Shown piece after piece: positions 1-8,511 of a stretch of DNA of 33,117 nucleotides. The stretch is from Methanocalculaceae archaeon. GTDB taxonomy: Archaea > Halobacteriota > Methanomicrobia > Methanomicrobiales > Methanocorpusculaceae. Each line of letters opens with the position of its first letter. Within the stretch, counting starts at the first letter, position 1. The stretch spans positions 1 through 33,117 of the forward strand of contig JAISHD010000049.1 in the NCBI GenBank assembly GCA_031262705.1, given 5' to 3'. Made by a program: the position numbers and the translations under genes. The notes beneath the pieces were generated by a model. The model saw nothing but the letters and a program-made list of their open reading frames with translations. It was not told the DNA's origin and did no database searches.

Positions 1-44
1 CCAATACAAAGGAGCGCAAGAATGAGTATGCCTGTACGTTTCAT
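1..44 (-). CDS. N-terminus of a probable secreted protein, truncated by window edge
   Basis: An ATG on the minus strand at 44 opens a frame reading MKRTGILILALLCIG before the window ends. A short positive N-terminus followed by a run of hydrophobic residues is what a signal peptide looks like, and the LLCIG end could be part of a lipobox. A TATA-like element (CGCATATAAC read on the minus strand, about 66-76) lies roughly 25 bases upstream, which would give a leaderless or very short-leader mRNA. Only 14-15 residues are visible, so the function cannot be told. Confidence 0.5.
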   Translation of the reverse strand, partial: MKRTGILILALLCI

Positions 45-146
45 ACCAATATGATTTGCAGGCAGTAGTTATATGCGTCGAGATGATTACAATTTTTTTT
101 GGAGAACACATCATCCACTCTCTCATTTGCCTGACGGAGAAAAGTC

Positions 147-153
147 AAAAAAA
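147..153 (-). terminator. Oligo-T terminator after the M20 deacylase gene
   Basis: A run of seven A on the plus strand (seven T in the transcript), with a second run of four A just upstream, sits 15 bases beyond the stop codon of the M20 gene. Archaeal transcription commonly ends at such T tracts without needing a hairpin. Confidence 0.5.
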
Positions 154-167
154 GTATATTTCCGAAA

Positions 168-1358
168 TCAGAATCCGTACTCTTCCCGGTACATATTGAT
201 CAGCCGGTAGTAAATCTCTTCAACCGACCGCAGTTGATCAATGCGTACCCGCTCGTTTAACCCGTGCAAACCGCACAACTCTCCCGGCCCGTACTCAATC
301 GCCCGGAACCCTGCCTTGCGCAGTGCCCGCGCATCCGACGCTGCCCACTGCACCATCGGTTTTGAAGCAACATTATACACACTGCTTATCGCTCTTGCAG
401 TACTTTGTACCAGAAAAGACTCCGTATCCGTAAGGGAAGCATTCGCCTTTGTGATCGGTGTAATTTTTGCTGAAGACGGCAGATTTCCATAAATTTCTCC
501 GAGAATATCATCATAGTTGCAGCCCCAAGGAAACCGGAGGTCCATTGTCAGGCGGCATTTCTGCGCAACAATATTCACGCGCTCACCACCGGAGATGAGA
601 CCGGGGTTGTACATGATCTGCCGGAAAATCGGCGAAAGCTCGTGACTTCCCTGCCCCTCCTGCATGTCACTGATCGCAATGGAATGCTCAATAAGTTCTT
701 CCAATGCGGGAGACTGCGGATATATGCGGTTGTGCAGTGCGTCAATCCATGCCAGAAACGAAAACGCCTGCATAATCGCACTTTCTCCCACCACCGGAAA
801 CAGCGACGAGTGTCCCGGTGTTCCGGTAAACTCCACCTCAAACCGGCAGATCCCCTTTTGGCCGACCGACGGTGCAAACGCAGGAGTCGGTTCTGCAATC
901 AGTACATCACAAGGATGAATCAGCTGTTTTTCAATCAGGTACCGCGTACCGCAGCGGCCGCCTCCCTCCTCATCACAGACAAATGCAAGAGACACCGGAA
1001 TTTCGCCGCAGTCATCCATCGCCCGCTCCACTGCGGTAAGAATCGCCGCACAGCCGCCTTTCATATCCGTACTTCCGCGACCGTGCACATACGTATCGTC
1101 AACAACCCCTGCATACGGGGGAATATCCCAGCCCTCCTCCATGGCAGGAACCACATCCATGTGGCCGGAAAGCATCAGTGCACGATTCTGTTCCCGGGAA
1201 ATAACATTGCAGTGCCCGGGAGACCCTTCCGTAATATCCGAACGGATGCCAAGCCCCTCAAGAAGCGATGCAATATACTGGGCAACCTCCGTTGTGTCGC
1301 CGGGCGGATTTTCGCTTTTGATCTTCACCAGTTCCGAACAGATACGTACAACATCCAT
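168..1358 (-). CDS. M20 family metallo-deacylase (ArgE/DapE-like)
   Basis: A 396-residue zinc-dependent amidohydrolase of the ArgE/DapE/CPG2 family, which removes acyl groups from amino-acid derivatives. The metal-site motifs are in order: SGHMDVVP (His66), GRGSTDMKGG (Asp98), CDEEGGG (Glu130/131), AEPT (Glu156) and a late LHGLNE histidine. The dimerisation domain with GTPGHSS lies around residues 178-184. The start follows GAGG seven bases before the ATG, inside the end of the upstream gene, and the two genes are three bases apart, so they are probably co-transcribed. The dapA/dapB genes nearby suggest succinyl-DAP desuccinylase, but methanogens usually make DAP by the DapL aminotransferase route, so N-acetylornithine or another acyl-amino acid is equally possible. 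Family is certain, substrate is not. Confidence 0.9.
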   Translation of the reverse strand: MDVVRICSELVKIKSENPPGDTTEVAQYIASLLEGLGIRSDITEGSPGHCNVISREQNRALMLSGHMDVVPAMEEGWDIPPYAGVVDDTYVHGRGSTDMKGGCAAILTAVERAMDDCGEIPVSLAFVCDEEGGGRCGTRYLIEKQLIHPCDVLIAEPTPAFAPSVGQKGICRFEVEFTGTPGHSSLFPVVGESAIMQAFSFLAWIDALHNRIYPQSPALEELIEHSIAISDMQEGQGSHELSPIFRQIMYNPGLISGGERVNIVAQKCRLTMDLRFPWGCNYDDILGEIYGNLPSSAKITPITKANASLTDTESFLVQSTARAISSVYNVASKPMVQWAASDARALRKAGFRAIEYGPGELCGLHGLNERVRIDQLRSVEEIYYRLINMYREEYGF

Positions 1359-1361
1359 CGC

Positions 1362-1877
1362 TTACCTCGCAGCGTGCTTCGCCTTGTACTCAGAGAACAG
1401 TTTCCCGAGTGCACCCGTCGGGTAAATGCTCCGCAGAATCTGCTGGGAGAAAATATCATCGGCCATGTCATGGAAGAACTGCGGCGGCAGCGGTGTCCGG
1501 GAAGCAGGGTCCAGAACAATCCGGAATCCCACATACCGCGTACACTCGTCCGGATCATATATCAGCTGCCAGAGCATCGGGCAACTCTCAAACATCTCCT
1601 GATCTGTATCCCGAAGCCAGACCATAAATCCGGGGAACAGCGCATTGTCCCCTTCTTTTGCCTGATCAACCCTGCGGCGCAGATACTCAGCCGTCATCAC
1701 ACAGCGGATCGAGTCGGGATTGTAGGCAAGAGAACTCAGAGTATAGTCGAGATGCGCGACGGCATCAATAAGGTAAAAGTAGAGAACCGGATCCATCTCA
1801 GACGGATTTTCCAGAATCATTGATTTGTGATAGAGATACTCAGCCTCATTTGAGTACTCGTTTCTCTGCGGTAACAT
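1362..1877 (-). CDS. Conserved-looking hypothetical protein, 171 residues
   Basis: I do not recognise this family. The frame is open further upstream, but the ATG at 1877 (MLPQRNEYSNEAEYLYHK) is the sensible start because the extension is hydrophobic and runs over the intergenic region up to the ferredoxin gene. The protein is soluble, acidic and mostly helical in character, with no transmembrane segment, no cysteine cluster and no nucleotide-binding loop. It contains several aromatic-rich stretches (FPGFMVWLRD, LWQLIYDPDE). It ends three bases before the M20 deacylase start and carries that gene's ribosome binding site, so the two likely form one transcription unit. Confidence 0.75.
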   Translation of the reverse strand: MLPQRNEYSNEAEYLYHKSMILENPSEMDPVLYFYLIDAVAHLDYTLSSLAYNPDSIRCVMTAEYLRRRVDQAKEGDNALFPGFMVWLRDTDQEMFESCPMLWQLIYDPDECTRYVGFRIVLDPASRTPLPPQFFHDMADDIFSQQILRSIYPTGALGKLFSEYKAKHAAR

Positions 1878-1975
1878 AGTAGTAGTTTGTCGGAATAGAC
1901 AAAAAGCGTTGGTATGCAAGTGGAAAACACTACCAAAAAACAGTGCTGAAAAAGAAAAGAAAACGGTGAATGGGT

Positions 1976-2149
1976 TTATTCCATGTGGATGGCGCTTTCC
2001 GGGCACTCATCCACACAGGTCTCACAGTCAACGCATGCAGGTACGTCCACAACTGCTTTGTCACCTGCAAGTTCAATTGCTGCTGCCGGGCAGATATCCA
2101 CACAGGTTCCACAGCCGGTACACTTGTCTTTATTTACTACTGCTACCAT
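1976..2149 (-). CDS. Small 2[4Fe-4S] ferredoxin, 57 residues
   Basis: A complete short gene. The translation begins MVAVVNKDKCTGCGTCVDIC and ends ECPESAIHME. It has two cluster motifs, CxxCxxCxxxCP starting at Cys10 and a second starting at Cys39 (CVDCETCVDECP), which is the classic 8Fe clostridial-type electron carrier. A GAGGT ribosome binding site stands about seven bases before the ATG, and a TATA-like ATTTTTATC lies near 2191-2202, so it probably has its own promoter in the gap after dapB. Ferredoxins of this kind pass low-potential electrons between methanogen enzymes; the partner is not shown by the sequence. Confidence 0.93.
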   Translation of the reverse strand: MVAVVNKDKCTGCGTCVDICPAAAIELAGDKAVVDVPACVDCETCVDECPESAIHME

Positions 2150-2216
2150 TTCAAATACCTCAAATAGTTCTTATTGTATTTCAATCAGAGATAAAAATAG
2201 GTTTCGACCGGGGAAC

Positions 2217-2224
2217 AAAAAAAA
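2217..2224 (-). terminator. Oligo-T terminator after dapB
   Basis: Eight consecutive A on the plus strand (T8 in the transcript) lie about 30 bases past the dapB stop codon, with a further A run at 2240-2246. This separates dapA-dapB from the ferredoxin promoter. Confidence 0.5.
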
Positions 2225-2254
2225 CCGTTCTTTCCCAAGAAAAAAGTACAGGGG

Positions 2255-3010
2255 TTACAACCCGAGAACTTCTTTCATCGTGTACAGACCCGGATCCTGA
2301 CCTGATACCCATGCAGCCGCACGAACAGCACCACGGGAAAATACTGCACGGTCATATGCCCGGTGGGTCAGTTCGATCGTTTCATAGTTCTGGTGGAACT
2401 GCACGGTATGATCGCCGACCACGTCACCGCCGCGAATCACATGAACACCGATCTCATTCCCGCGTTCGGTCATGCCGCACCGACCGTACATCTCCTCACG
2501 TTTGCCGATCTCTTCTTCAATAACCTTCAAAATGGTCTTTGCAGTACCACTCGGGGCATCCTTTTTGTGGCGGTGATGGGCTTCGATCACTTCAATGTCG
2601 TAGTCGCCGAGTTTCTTTGCGGCTTCACGAACCAGTTCCCAGAAGATGTTGACGCCGACGCTGAAGTTCGTCGTTTTTACAACCGGTACACCTTTGACTG
2701 CATCAATCAGTTCTGCATCCTGTTCCGGCGTGAACCCGGTCGTACCGATAACAAGGGCTACACCATGTGCTGCAGCGATTTTTGCGTTTACCATTGTGGC
2801 CGCGGCAACCGTGAAGTCGATCATCACGTCCGGCTTGTGTTCCCCGATAAACGCTGCAAGACCTGACGATTCTACCACCGGTTTTCCGAGAATCTGTCCC
2901 GGACGGATATCAACACCGCCGACCAGTTCAAGTCCCGGATTTTCCACAACCATGTTGGCGATGGTTGTGCCCATGCGGCCCATTGCACCACAGATCATTA
3001 CTTTAGTCAT
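2255..3010 (-). CDS. dapB: 4-hydroxy-tetrahydrodipicolinate reductase
   Basis: A 251-residue enzyme that reduces 4-hydroxy-tetrahydrodipicolinate with NAD(P)H, the second committed step of DAP/lysine synthesis in the cytoplasm. The Rossmann loop GAMGRMG is at residues 8-14, the GTTGF segment near 89-93, and the family signature [14 protein letters not shown] at 143-156 holds the catalytic His and Lys. Length is normal for the family. The start overlaps the last 8 bases of dapA, so translation is probably coupled and the pair forms an operon. A T8 tract follows the gene. Confidence 0.97.
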   Translation of the reverse strand: MTKVMICGAMGRMGTTIANMVVENPGLELVGGVDIRPGQILGKPVVESSGLAAFIGEHKPDVMIDFTVAAATMVNAKIAAAHGVALVIGTTGFTPEQDAELIDAVKGVPVVKTTNFSVGVNIFWELVREAAKKLGDYDIEVIEAHHRHKKDAPSGTAKTILKVIEEEIGKREEMYGRCGMTERGNEIGVHVIRGGDVVGDHTVQFHQNYETIELTHRAYDRAVFSRGAVRAAAWVSGQDPGLYTMKEVLGL

Positions 3011-3896
3011 AGTGAGAAAGCACCTCCCGCAGTTTGTCGGTCATTTCAGGGGACAATGAGTCCAGAGGCAGCCGGACATTTCCTGAGGCAACAAGTCCGC
3101 GGATCTCTGCAGCACGCTTGACCGGAACAGGGTTTACCTCCATGAACATCGCTTTGGACAGTTCCATCAGTTCATAGTGAATTTTGCGTGCGCCGTCCAT
3201 GTCGCCTTTTACAAAGGCGTTATACATGGCAACCATACGTTTCGGCTCAATGTTTGCGGTAACGGAGATGCAGCCCTGACCACCGATGGAAAGCACAGGC
3301 AGCATCAGCGAATCATCACCTGAGGTGAGGACAAACGGATACTCGCGTTCCACACCTTCGAGGCCGTGGATGATGGCCATCATCTGATCGATGTTGCCAC
3401 TTGCTTCTTTGACGGCGACGATGTTGGGGATTGTTTTTGCCATCTCAACAATGAGGTCAGGCGGCAGGTTCTGGCTTGTTCGGCCGGGGATGTTGTACAC
3501 CACAACGGGAAGACCGACATCGGCGACTTTTTTGTAGTGCTTGAGAAGACCGCTTCTGTTTGGTTTATTGTAGTAAGGGCTGATCAGGAGGGCACCATCC
3601 GCTCCGGCAATTTTTGCGGCGCGGGTCATGAGAAGTGCTTCTTCGGTGTTATTGGATCCGGTTCCGGCAATAACGGGTATGCGGTTGTTTGCGGCAGACA
3701 CAACCTCTTCAATGACACGGATGTGCTCAGCATGCGTCATCGTGGCAGATTCACCGGTTGAGCCGCAGGGCAGAAGACCGTGAACGCCGCCGGAGATTAC
3801 ATGCTCAATACAGCTCCGAAGTCCCTCGATATCAAGGGACTGTGAGGCATCCTCACGGAACGGAGTGATGAGTGCAGGAATCACACCTTCGAACAT
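3003..3896 (-). CDS. dapA: 4-hydroxy-tetrahydrodipicolinate synthase
   Basis: A 297-residue class I aldolase-type enzyme that condenses pyruvate with aspartate semialdehyde. Visible active-site residues are the GSTGES loop (Thr47), Tyr134 in VVVYNIPGR, and the Schiff-base lysine Lys163 in AVKEASGN. I start it at the ATG at 3896 ([13 protein letters not shown]), which matches the normal N-terminus of the family. The open frame continues upstream for 31 residues with no family resemblance. A TATA-like ATTTTTATTC near 4036-4046 would give a leader of roughly 120 bases. The 260-base gap upstream holds no gene. dapB overlaps its end. Confidence 0.97.
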   Translation of the reverse strand: MFEGVIPALITPFREDASQSLDIEGLRSCIEHVISGGVHGLLPCGSTGESATMTHAEHIRVIEEVVSAANNRIPVIAGTGSNNTEEALLMTRAAKIAGADGALLISPYYNKPNRSGLLKHYKKVADVGLPVVVYNIPGRTSQNLPPDLIVEMAKTIPNIVAVKEASGNIDQMMAIIHGLEGVEREYPFVLTSGDDSLMLPVLSIGGQGCISVTANIEPKRMVAMYNAFVKGDMDGARKIHYELMELSKAMFMEVNPVPVKRAAEIRGLVASGNVRLPLDSLSPEMTDKLREVLSHYD

Positions 3897-4157
3897 AGTA
3901 CATATGCATTGGGCGCGGAAGCTACATGTATCTTCGCTTGATACAGGTGTCACCATTGACCGTGAATTTCCAGGAAACCTCTTCCACAAAAAACAGGCTG
4001 CCAGCTCTCCGGAAAAAATACGGCAGAACGTAAAACAGAATAAAAATGTATTTTGCCGGGAAGGCGAAATCCTCCGCAGAAGGAAAACTCTCCCGCACGA
4101 ATGTATTACAGGGCCGCGAAACGGTGAATAAGGCTTTACACCTTGCGATTGTAAGAA

Positions 4158-4352
4158 TTACCGGCGGCGGTTGTGGGTATTGACCTTGCGGGTAATGAAC
4201 CCGGCAACGCGGTTGCGGATACTCTTACTCTCAATGGTGGTGATCTCGGAAACAACTCTCTTGTTGTCGTCAAAGCTGTTGTTGAAGCTTGCTCCGTGCT
4301 GTTCCATAAGGGCGATGCCCATACTCTTGATATACCTTGGCTTAATTCCCAT
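4158..4352 (-). CDS. rps17e: Ribosomal protein S17e
   Basis: A 64-residue protein beginning MGIKPRYIKSMG and ending in a basic tail (NTHNRRR). This is the small eS17/S17e ribosomal protein found in archaea and eukaryotes but not in bacteria; it sits in the 30S subunit. The start is set by TGAGGA about seven bases before the ATG. The frame is open upstream but the extra residues belong to the overlap with the thiN region. It is the last gene of a minus-strand cluster HD hydrolase - ThiN - S17e. Just past its end lies an imperfect hairpin (4123-4142, GGTG paired with CACC) that may mark the 3' end. Confidence 0.95.
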   Translation of the reverse strand: MGIKPRYIKSMGIALMEQHGASFNNSFDDNKRVVSEITTIESKSIRNRVAGFITRKVNTHNRRR

Positions 4353-4362
4353 GCGATATTCC

Positions 4363-4881
4363 TCAGATGTCTGTATATGTAAGTCGTTCTGATATGATAA
4401 GTATTCTGTTTGCCACTTCCTCAGGAGTAGAACCAAGAATACGGATCAGCGGCTCGGTTCCTTTTGTACCGCTGTCGATAATTACCAGCGGCACTCCCTC
4501 CCGGCAGCAGGAGGCAATACCCCAGTCCATACTGGATATCCCCGGTGGAAACTTCGCCGGATCATACTCGGCAACATCACGCAGAGTTTCCCTGACAACC
4601 CCGGCAATCTCCTCGGTATACCGGATACATCCCACCGCGCGGATGTCTGCATCAAACCTGACTACCGTCAGCAGCACACGAACGAGGATATCGTCTGTGC
4701 CAAACCCGATTCCGGTCGATCTGACCACCGCAATATCCTTCATATCGCGGGGATTTTTTATGGCATACGCAAGCGCCACACCGCCGGAAGGCAGGAGATA
4801 GCGGGGAATATTCATCACACGACCGTGAGCCTGCTGAAGAGCCTTCAGCACTACGGACTGCTCCTTGGCTGACATGATCAC
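4363..4881 (-). CDS. Free-standing ThiN-type thiamine-phosphate synthase domain protein
   Basis: A protein of 170-172 residues resembling the ThiN domain, the archaeal thiamine-phosphate synthase usually found fused behind ThiD or an HTH domain. Typical segments are present: GIGFGTDDILVRVLLT, the FDADIRAVGCIRY segment, MDWG, and DSGTKGTEPLIRILG. Here the domain stands alone, with about 30 N-terminal residues that are too short to be an HTH. The start is either a GTG at 4881, overlapping the HD gene stop as GTGA, or the ATG at 4875; both give tight coupling to the gene upstream. Joining thiazole phosphate and HMP-PP is the expected activity of the family, but a role as a thiamine-phosphate sensor is also possible. 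Confidence 0.8.
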   Translation of the reverse strand: MIMSAKEQSVVLKALQQAHGRVMNIPRYLLPSGGVALAYAIKNPRDMKDIAVVRSTGIGFGTDDILVRVLLTVVRFDADIRAVGCIRYTEEIAGVVRETLRDVAEYDPAKFPPGISSMDWGIASCCREGVPLVIIDSGTKGTEPLIRILGSTPEEVANRILIISERLTYTDI

Positions 4882-5429
4882 GCAAGCCCGAGCTGATCCC
4901 GTACCGCGGAAATCTCGCGAATCGCAATTTCATACATCCGCTCACGCGGCACCAGTACATCACCCAGTGCAATCCGGGTGCGGTCGCAGCCTGCTGCAAA
5001 GGATGAGGTCTTGTACTTCTTTGTCACTGTCTTTGGGGTGACCTCCGTAACTTTGCCGCCCTTCACATACGCACAGGCAATCACCAGGCCCGACACACTG
5101 TCGGCAACCTGCAGACAGATCTCAACCGGTGTTGTGTATTCTCCCAGAAACAGCATATGATTGTGGCGCCTGATCGGCTCTGCAATTTCATCACACACCC
5201 CGGCAGCCTTCAGAATATCATATCCTGCAAGCCCGTGCCGGGTCATATCCTCATCAACCTCTTCAAAATCAATATCATGCAGAATACCAATTACCTCCCA
5301 GAGACGGGCATCCTCCGAAAGCTCCTCGGCAAGCCCCTTCATAACAGCAGCTGTCGCGATACAGTGTCCGCGAAGCGAATCCGTCTTCACATGCGCATGC
5401 AGCAGAGCCAGCGCTTCATCCTTCTCCAT
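4878..5429 (-). CDS. HD-domain metal-dependent phosphohydrolase
   Basis: A 183-residue HD superfamily protein. The metal ligands are in the expected order: His22 (RGHC), His51-Asp52 (LHDIDFE), His65, His89/His91 (RRHNHM) and Asp110 (QVADSVSG). The start at 5429 (MEKDEALALLHAHV) fits the family; the open frame extends 13 residues further, but that part contains the divergent promoter region. Proteins of this shape hydrolyse phosphate esters of nucleotides or similar small molecules. It is translationally coupled to the ThiN gene downstream, which weakly hints at thiamine or nucleotide housekeeping; the substrate cannot be read from the sequence. Confidence 0.88.
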   Translation of the reverse strand: MEKDEALALLHAHVKTDSLRGHCIATAAVMKGLAEELSEDARLWEVIGILHDIDFEEVDEDMTRHGLAGYDILKAAGVCDEIAEPIRRHNHMLFLGEYTTPVEICLQVADSVSGLVIACAYVKGGKVTEVTPKTVTKKYKTSSFAAGCDRTRIALGDVLVPRERMYEIAIREISAVRDQLGLA

Positions 5430-5484
5430 ACGTATAATTACGCTATCAAAACTCATAAAAGCACACACGTCAATTCATATAACC

Positions 5485-5664
5485 ATGAAAGGATGGGTTC
5501 TGGATATCATTGTCGGGGTCTCTGCCCTGATAGTGTTCGGCATTCTGCTGTTCGCTCTGCCAATGGTCATGCCTGCGGCATACGGATACATTGGCGCATT
5601 ACTACTGTTTGTTGTGTACCTGACCGTTGCCGGTCTGACCGTCATTAAGAAAACAATCGCCTGA
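5485..5664 (+). CDS. Small membrane protein with two transmembrane segments
   Basis: A 59-residue protein starting MKGWVLDIIVG and ending TVIKKTIA. Two hydrophobic stretches (about residues 6-27 and 34-53) are separated by a short turn with PAAYGY, so both ends are probably on the same side of the membrane. It is transcribed divergently from the HD hydrolase across 55 bases and faces the acyl-CoA ligase gene convergently. No known family is recognised. Steady hydrophobic coding content and a good ATG support a real gene. Confidence 0.7.
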   Translation: MKGWVLDIIVGVSALIVFGILLFALPMVMPAAYGYIGALLLFVVYLTVAGLTVIKKTIA

Positions 5665-5700
5665 AACTTCAGAAAAAATATTTTTTTGTGCTGGTTTGAT

Positions 5701-7386
5701 TCAGCGGGACGCATTTTTCCGGAGTTCCAGTTCCTCCAGCGCCCGGTAATCGGTCTTTTCCAGTTTGGTACGCGGAAGGGCGGAAACGATCTCAACCGCT
5801 GCAGGAATACTCCACCGGTTCAGTCTCCCCACTGCATACTCAATGAGCTTGCACTCCGCCTCCGCAGGATCCATCTTCCGTTTCAGTGTGACATACAGCT
5901 TGATTCTGGTGTCAGGTTTCCAGGGAATACCAATTGCACAGACTTCCTGCACATCAGGATGCGTCTGCATGACCTCCTCGATCATCATCGGGTATACATT
6001 GTAGCCGTTCACCTTCACCATGCGCTTGTACCGTGAACGGAAACAGATGTCTCCGGTAGGAGTGATCTTTACAATATCCCCGGTGTGCAGCCAGAGCCGT
6101 CCATCCTCATGCCGCTTGAGAACCGCATCCGTTGCCTCCTGATTGCGATAGTAACCGGTCATCACTGCATCGCTTAAGAGACACAGCTCCCCTTCCATGC
6201 CGTCCGGCAGAACATTCGTAGTTCCCGGCTCAACCGTACAGACCCTGTTTCCCATCAGCGGAATACCAACACAGCCCGTAGGAACCGTGCGGTAGCCGTC
6301 TGCCGTTAACGCACAGACACTGCATGCCTCGGTCAGTCCGTAACCTGGCCGGAACTTCACCATACAGTGGCCCTGCCGGAGAAGCTGGTTGTACCGGTTG
6401 ATCAGACTGCCGCTGACACTGTCGCCGCCCGCAACGATCAGTTTGATGAATGAAAGATCCTTTCCCTCAAACTCGCTGTACATCCGTTCATACATTGCAG
6501 GGACTCCGGCACTGTATGCGGTCTTCTCCGAGAGAATTGTGTGGGCACACTCTTTTGCATCAAACCTCGGCAGAAGGGCAACCTTCAGACCTGCGGAAAG
6601 CGGCGTATGGGTGGTGACCGCAAGACCGAATGCATGGAACATCGGAAGAATTGCCAGAAATCCGTCGCCCACATGAATGTCCTCACCGCCGATGCCGACA
6701 ACAAGCTGGATTGCAATCGCGTTTACCGCGAAGTTGGAGAGCATGACACCCTTCGCCGTCCCGGTCGTACCGCCGGTGTACATAATAACAGCGGTATCTT
6801 CGGGATTTCCCACCATCTCCGGAACACCCGACGCGGCAACTGCGGCACGTCCCTCTTTCATGAGATCTTCCCACTCGGTGATCTTCCTGACATTTTCACC
6901 GTTGAGACATTTCCGGACCGCACGACGGTACACCCATCCCATGAGATAGCCTTTCGGCGTTTTTGGGAAATAGGCAGGTGTTCTGCACCGGATAATCTCC
7001 ACATCCATACCCGAGCAGATCGCCTCATTGATCTCGCAGGTCAGTACGTACTTGCTTTCGGTCAGATCCACTGCATATCCGGTTTCACCGGTGGTTGACA
7101 ACGGGTGTACCATGTTGCAGACCGCACCGATCAGATTGATTGCATAGACTGCAACAACACATTGCGGGATATTGGGAAGGAAGATGGTAACAAAGTCCCC
7201 GCGTCTGACCCCATGAGCACGAAGACCGGCAGCGCATGCATGGACCTCTTCAAGAGGTTCGCCATAGCTGATATGATTGCCGTAATAGGCAAGAGCAGGA
7301 CGTACGTCTCCTGCCCGCTCTGCTCCGTATCTGAGCATAGAGTACAGGGTTTGTTTCGCAGATTCAGGATAGGTTATTACTGGCAA
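5701..7386 (-). CDS. AMP-forming acyl-CoA ligase
   Basis: A 561-residue member of the adenylate-forming superfamily, which activates a carboxylic acid with ATP and transfers it to coenzyme A. The phosphate loop MYTGGTTGTAKGVM lies near residues 203-216, the adenine motif GYGLTEA near 348-354, followed by LHTGDI and the VNGYNVYP hinge. The C-terminal catalytic lysine is in the PRTKLEKTDYR region. I propose a TTG start at 7386, because GGAGG stands six bases upstream, a TATA-like AATATTTATA lies at 7436-7446, and the longer frame would run through the end of priL. The next in-frame ATG is at 7335. The substrate (fatty, branched-chain or aromatic acid) is not evident. Confidence 0.9.
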   Translation of the reverse strand: MPVITYPESAKQTLYSMLRYGAERAGDVRPALAYYGNHISYGEPLEEVHACAAGLRAHGVRRGDFVTIFLPNIPQCVVAVYAINLIGAVCNMVHPLSTTGETGYAVDLTESKYVLTCEINEAICSGMDVEIIRCRTPAYFPKTPKGYLMGWVYRRAVRKCLNGENVRKITEWEDLMKEGRAAVAASGVPEMVGNPEDTAVIMYTGGTTGTAKGVMLSNFAVNAIAIQLVVGIGGEDIHVGDGFLAILPMFHAFGLAVTTHTPLSAGLKVALLPRFDAKECAHTILSEKTAYSAGVPAMYERMYSEFEGKDLSFIKLIVAGGDSVSGSLINRYNQLLRQGHCMVKFRPGYGLTEACSVCALTADGYRTVPTGCVGIPLMGNRVCTVEPGTTNVLPDGMEGELCLLSDAVMTGYYRNQEATDAVLKRHEDGRLWLHTGDIVKITPTGDICFRSRYKRMVKVNGYNVYPMMIEEVMQTHPDVQEVCAIGIPWKPDTRIKLYVTLKRKMDPAEAECKLIEYAVGRLNRWSIPAAVEIVSALPRTKLEKTDYRALEELELRKNASR

Positions 7387-7459
7387 ATTGCTCCTCCATA
7401 CGCCACACAGTTCACTTATGATGTATTGACGGCGGCTATAAATATTTACGGAATTATCG

Positions 7460-8509
7460 TTATTCCTTCGGCTTTTCCGGGACAGTTTTTTCCGCAGCAG
7501 CCAGTGCCTGCGCTTCTTCCCGGAGACGCTTTCTTTCCAGCAGTTTTTTCTTGGAACGGTAATAGTTGAGGGGATGGGCAATTTTGTCGCACAGTGAGTC
7601 ACGGTTCACACAGATACCGTGCGTCAGCATGGTCTGGCAGGCAGGCGTTGTGTATTCATGCGTGGTGATATGATCCACCTGATACATGGTCATGTCAGGA
7701 TTAAAGTCAGGGCTCCGGGCAAAGATTCCCGCAACCTGTACGGACGTCATGCCGATGTTGTTCAAAAACGCCGTCATCGCAAACCTGCCCGAGTGCGAAA
7801 GGTTGACACCTGCCACCGCTCCCGCAATCAGTGCCTGAATGCAGGGGGGGTATGCCGACTCATCGATCGCCCCGAACTCTGCAAGTGTTCTCTCCTGCAA
7901 GGCCGCCGTGATCCTGTCGCACCATGGTGCAAACTCATGCTCCATCGACGGAGGGATGGTTAGCGGCAGCTGGGAGACAAGAATTTTTCTGATGCGTTCC
8001 CGCAGCAGTATGTCCTGTTCATCACCAGAGATGGCAACCTGTCCGGCATCCACGTCGCGGTTAATGAGACGCCACTTCGGTTCGCGGACGGTTGAGGCAA
8101 GCTCTACATAGTTGATCACCGGCATTTTCCCAAGACCCAGTGTGATACCGAGTGTCTCACAGACATGGTTCTTGAGTTTTTCATTCTCCTCGTCATGGAT
8201 ATAGAAGTACACCCGTTTTGCTTCCATGCGTGCAAGCCGCTCAATGAGGTTGCGATCTTTGATACAGGAGACAAGAACGCGTGCAAGCACATAGGTTGCA
8301 ATGTCGGCAACAACATCCTGTGACTCAGGATACATCTCTTTTCCGTCGATAGCACAGGCTACCCGCTCAACCGCTGTGTCGAGATACTTTCGTCCGAGGG
8401 CTGATGCAGTGAAGTCATGCATCTTGATGCCGCGTGCGGCAAGAAACTCCTGAGACTCTTTCAAAAAAGGATAGTGGGTTAGATCGCGCGGCTCAACGGC
8501 GAGACGCAT
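7460..8509 (-). CDS. priL: DNA primase large subunit PriL
   Basis: A 349-residue archaeal/eukaryotic-type primase large subunit, which binds the catalytic subunit PriS and helps start RNA primers at replication forks. Four cysteines expected to hold the [4Fe-4S] cluster of the C-terminal domain are at 223, 291, 300 and 307, with the typical HPLNYYRSK segment just after the last one. The C-terminal 30 residues are charged and probably disordered. It starts two bases after the pcn stop codon, so the sliding clamp and primase subunit genes form an operon. Confidence 0.95.
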   Translation of the reverse strand: MRLAVEPRDLTHYPFLKESQEFLAARGIKMHDFTASALGRKYLDTAVERVACAIDGKEMYPESQDVVADIATYVLARVLVSCIKDRNLIERLARMEAKRVYFYIHDEENEKLKNHVCETLGITLGLGKMPVINYVELASTVREPKWRLINRDVDAGQVAISGDEQDILLRERIRKILVSQLPLTIPPSMEHEFAPWCDRITAALQERTLAEFGAIDESAYPPCIQALIAGAVAGVNLSHSGRFAMTAFLNNIGMTSVQVAGIFARSPDFNPDMTMYQVDHITTHEYTTPACQTMLTHGICVNRDSLCDKIAHPLNYYRSKKKLLERKRLREEAQALAAAEKTVPEKPKE

Positions 8510-8511
8510 GA

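Noticed and set aside
642-1823. Long open frame (393 codons) on the plus strand across the M20 gene
   Set aside because: It is antisense to two genes, one with clear catalytic motifs; the translation is rich in Arg, His and Cys with no family pattern. It is a by-product of codon bias.
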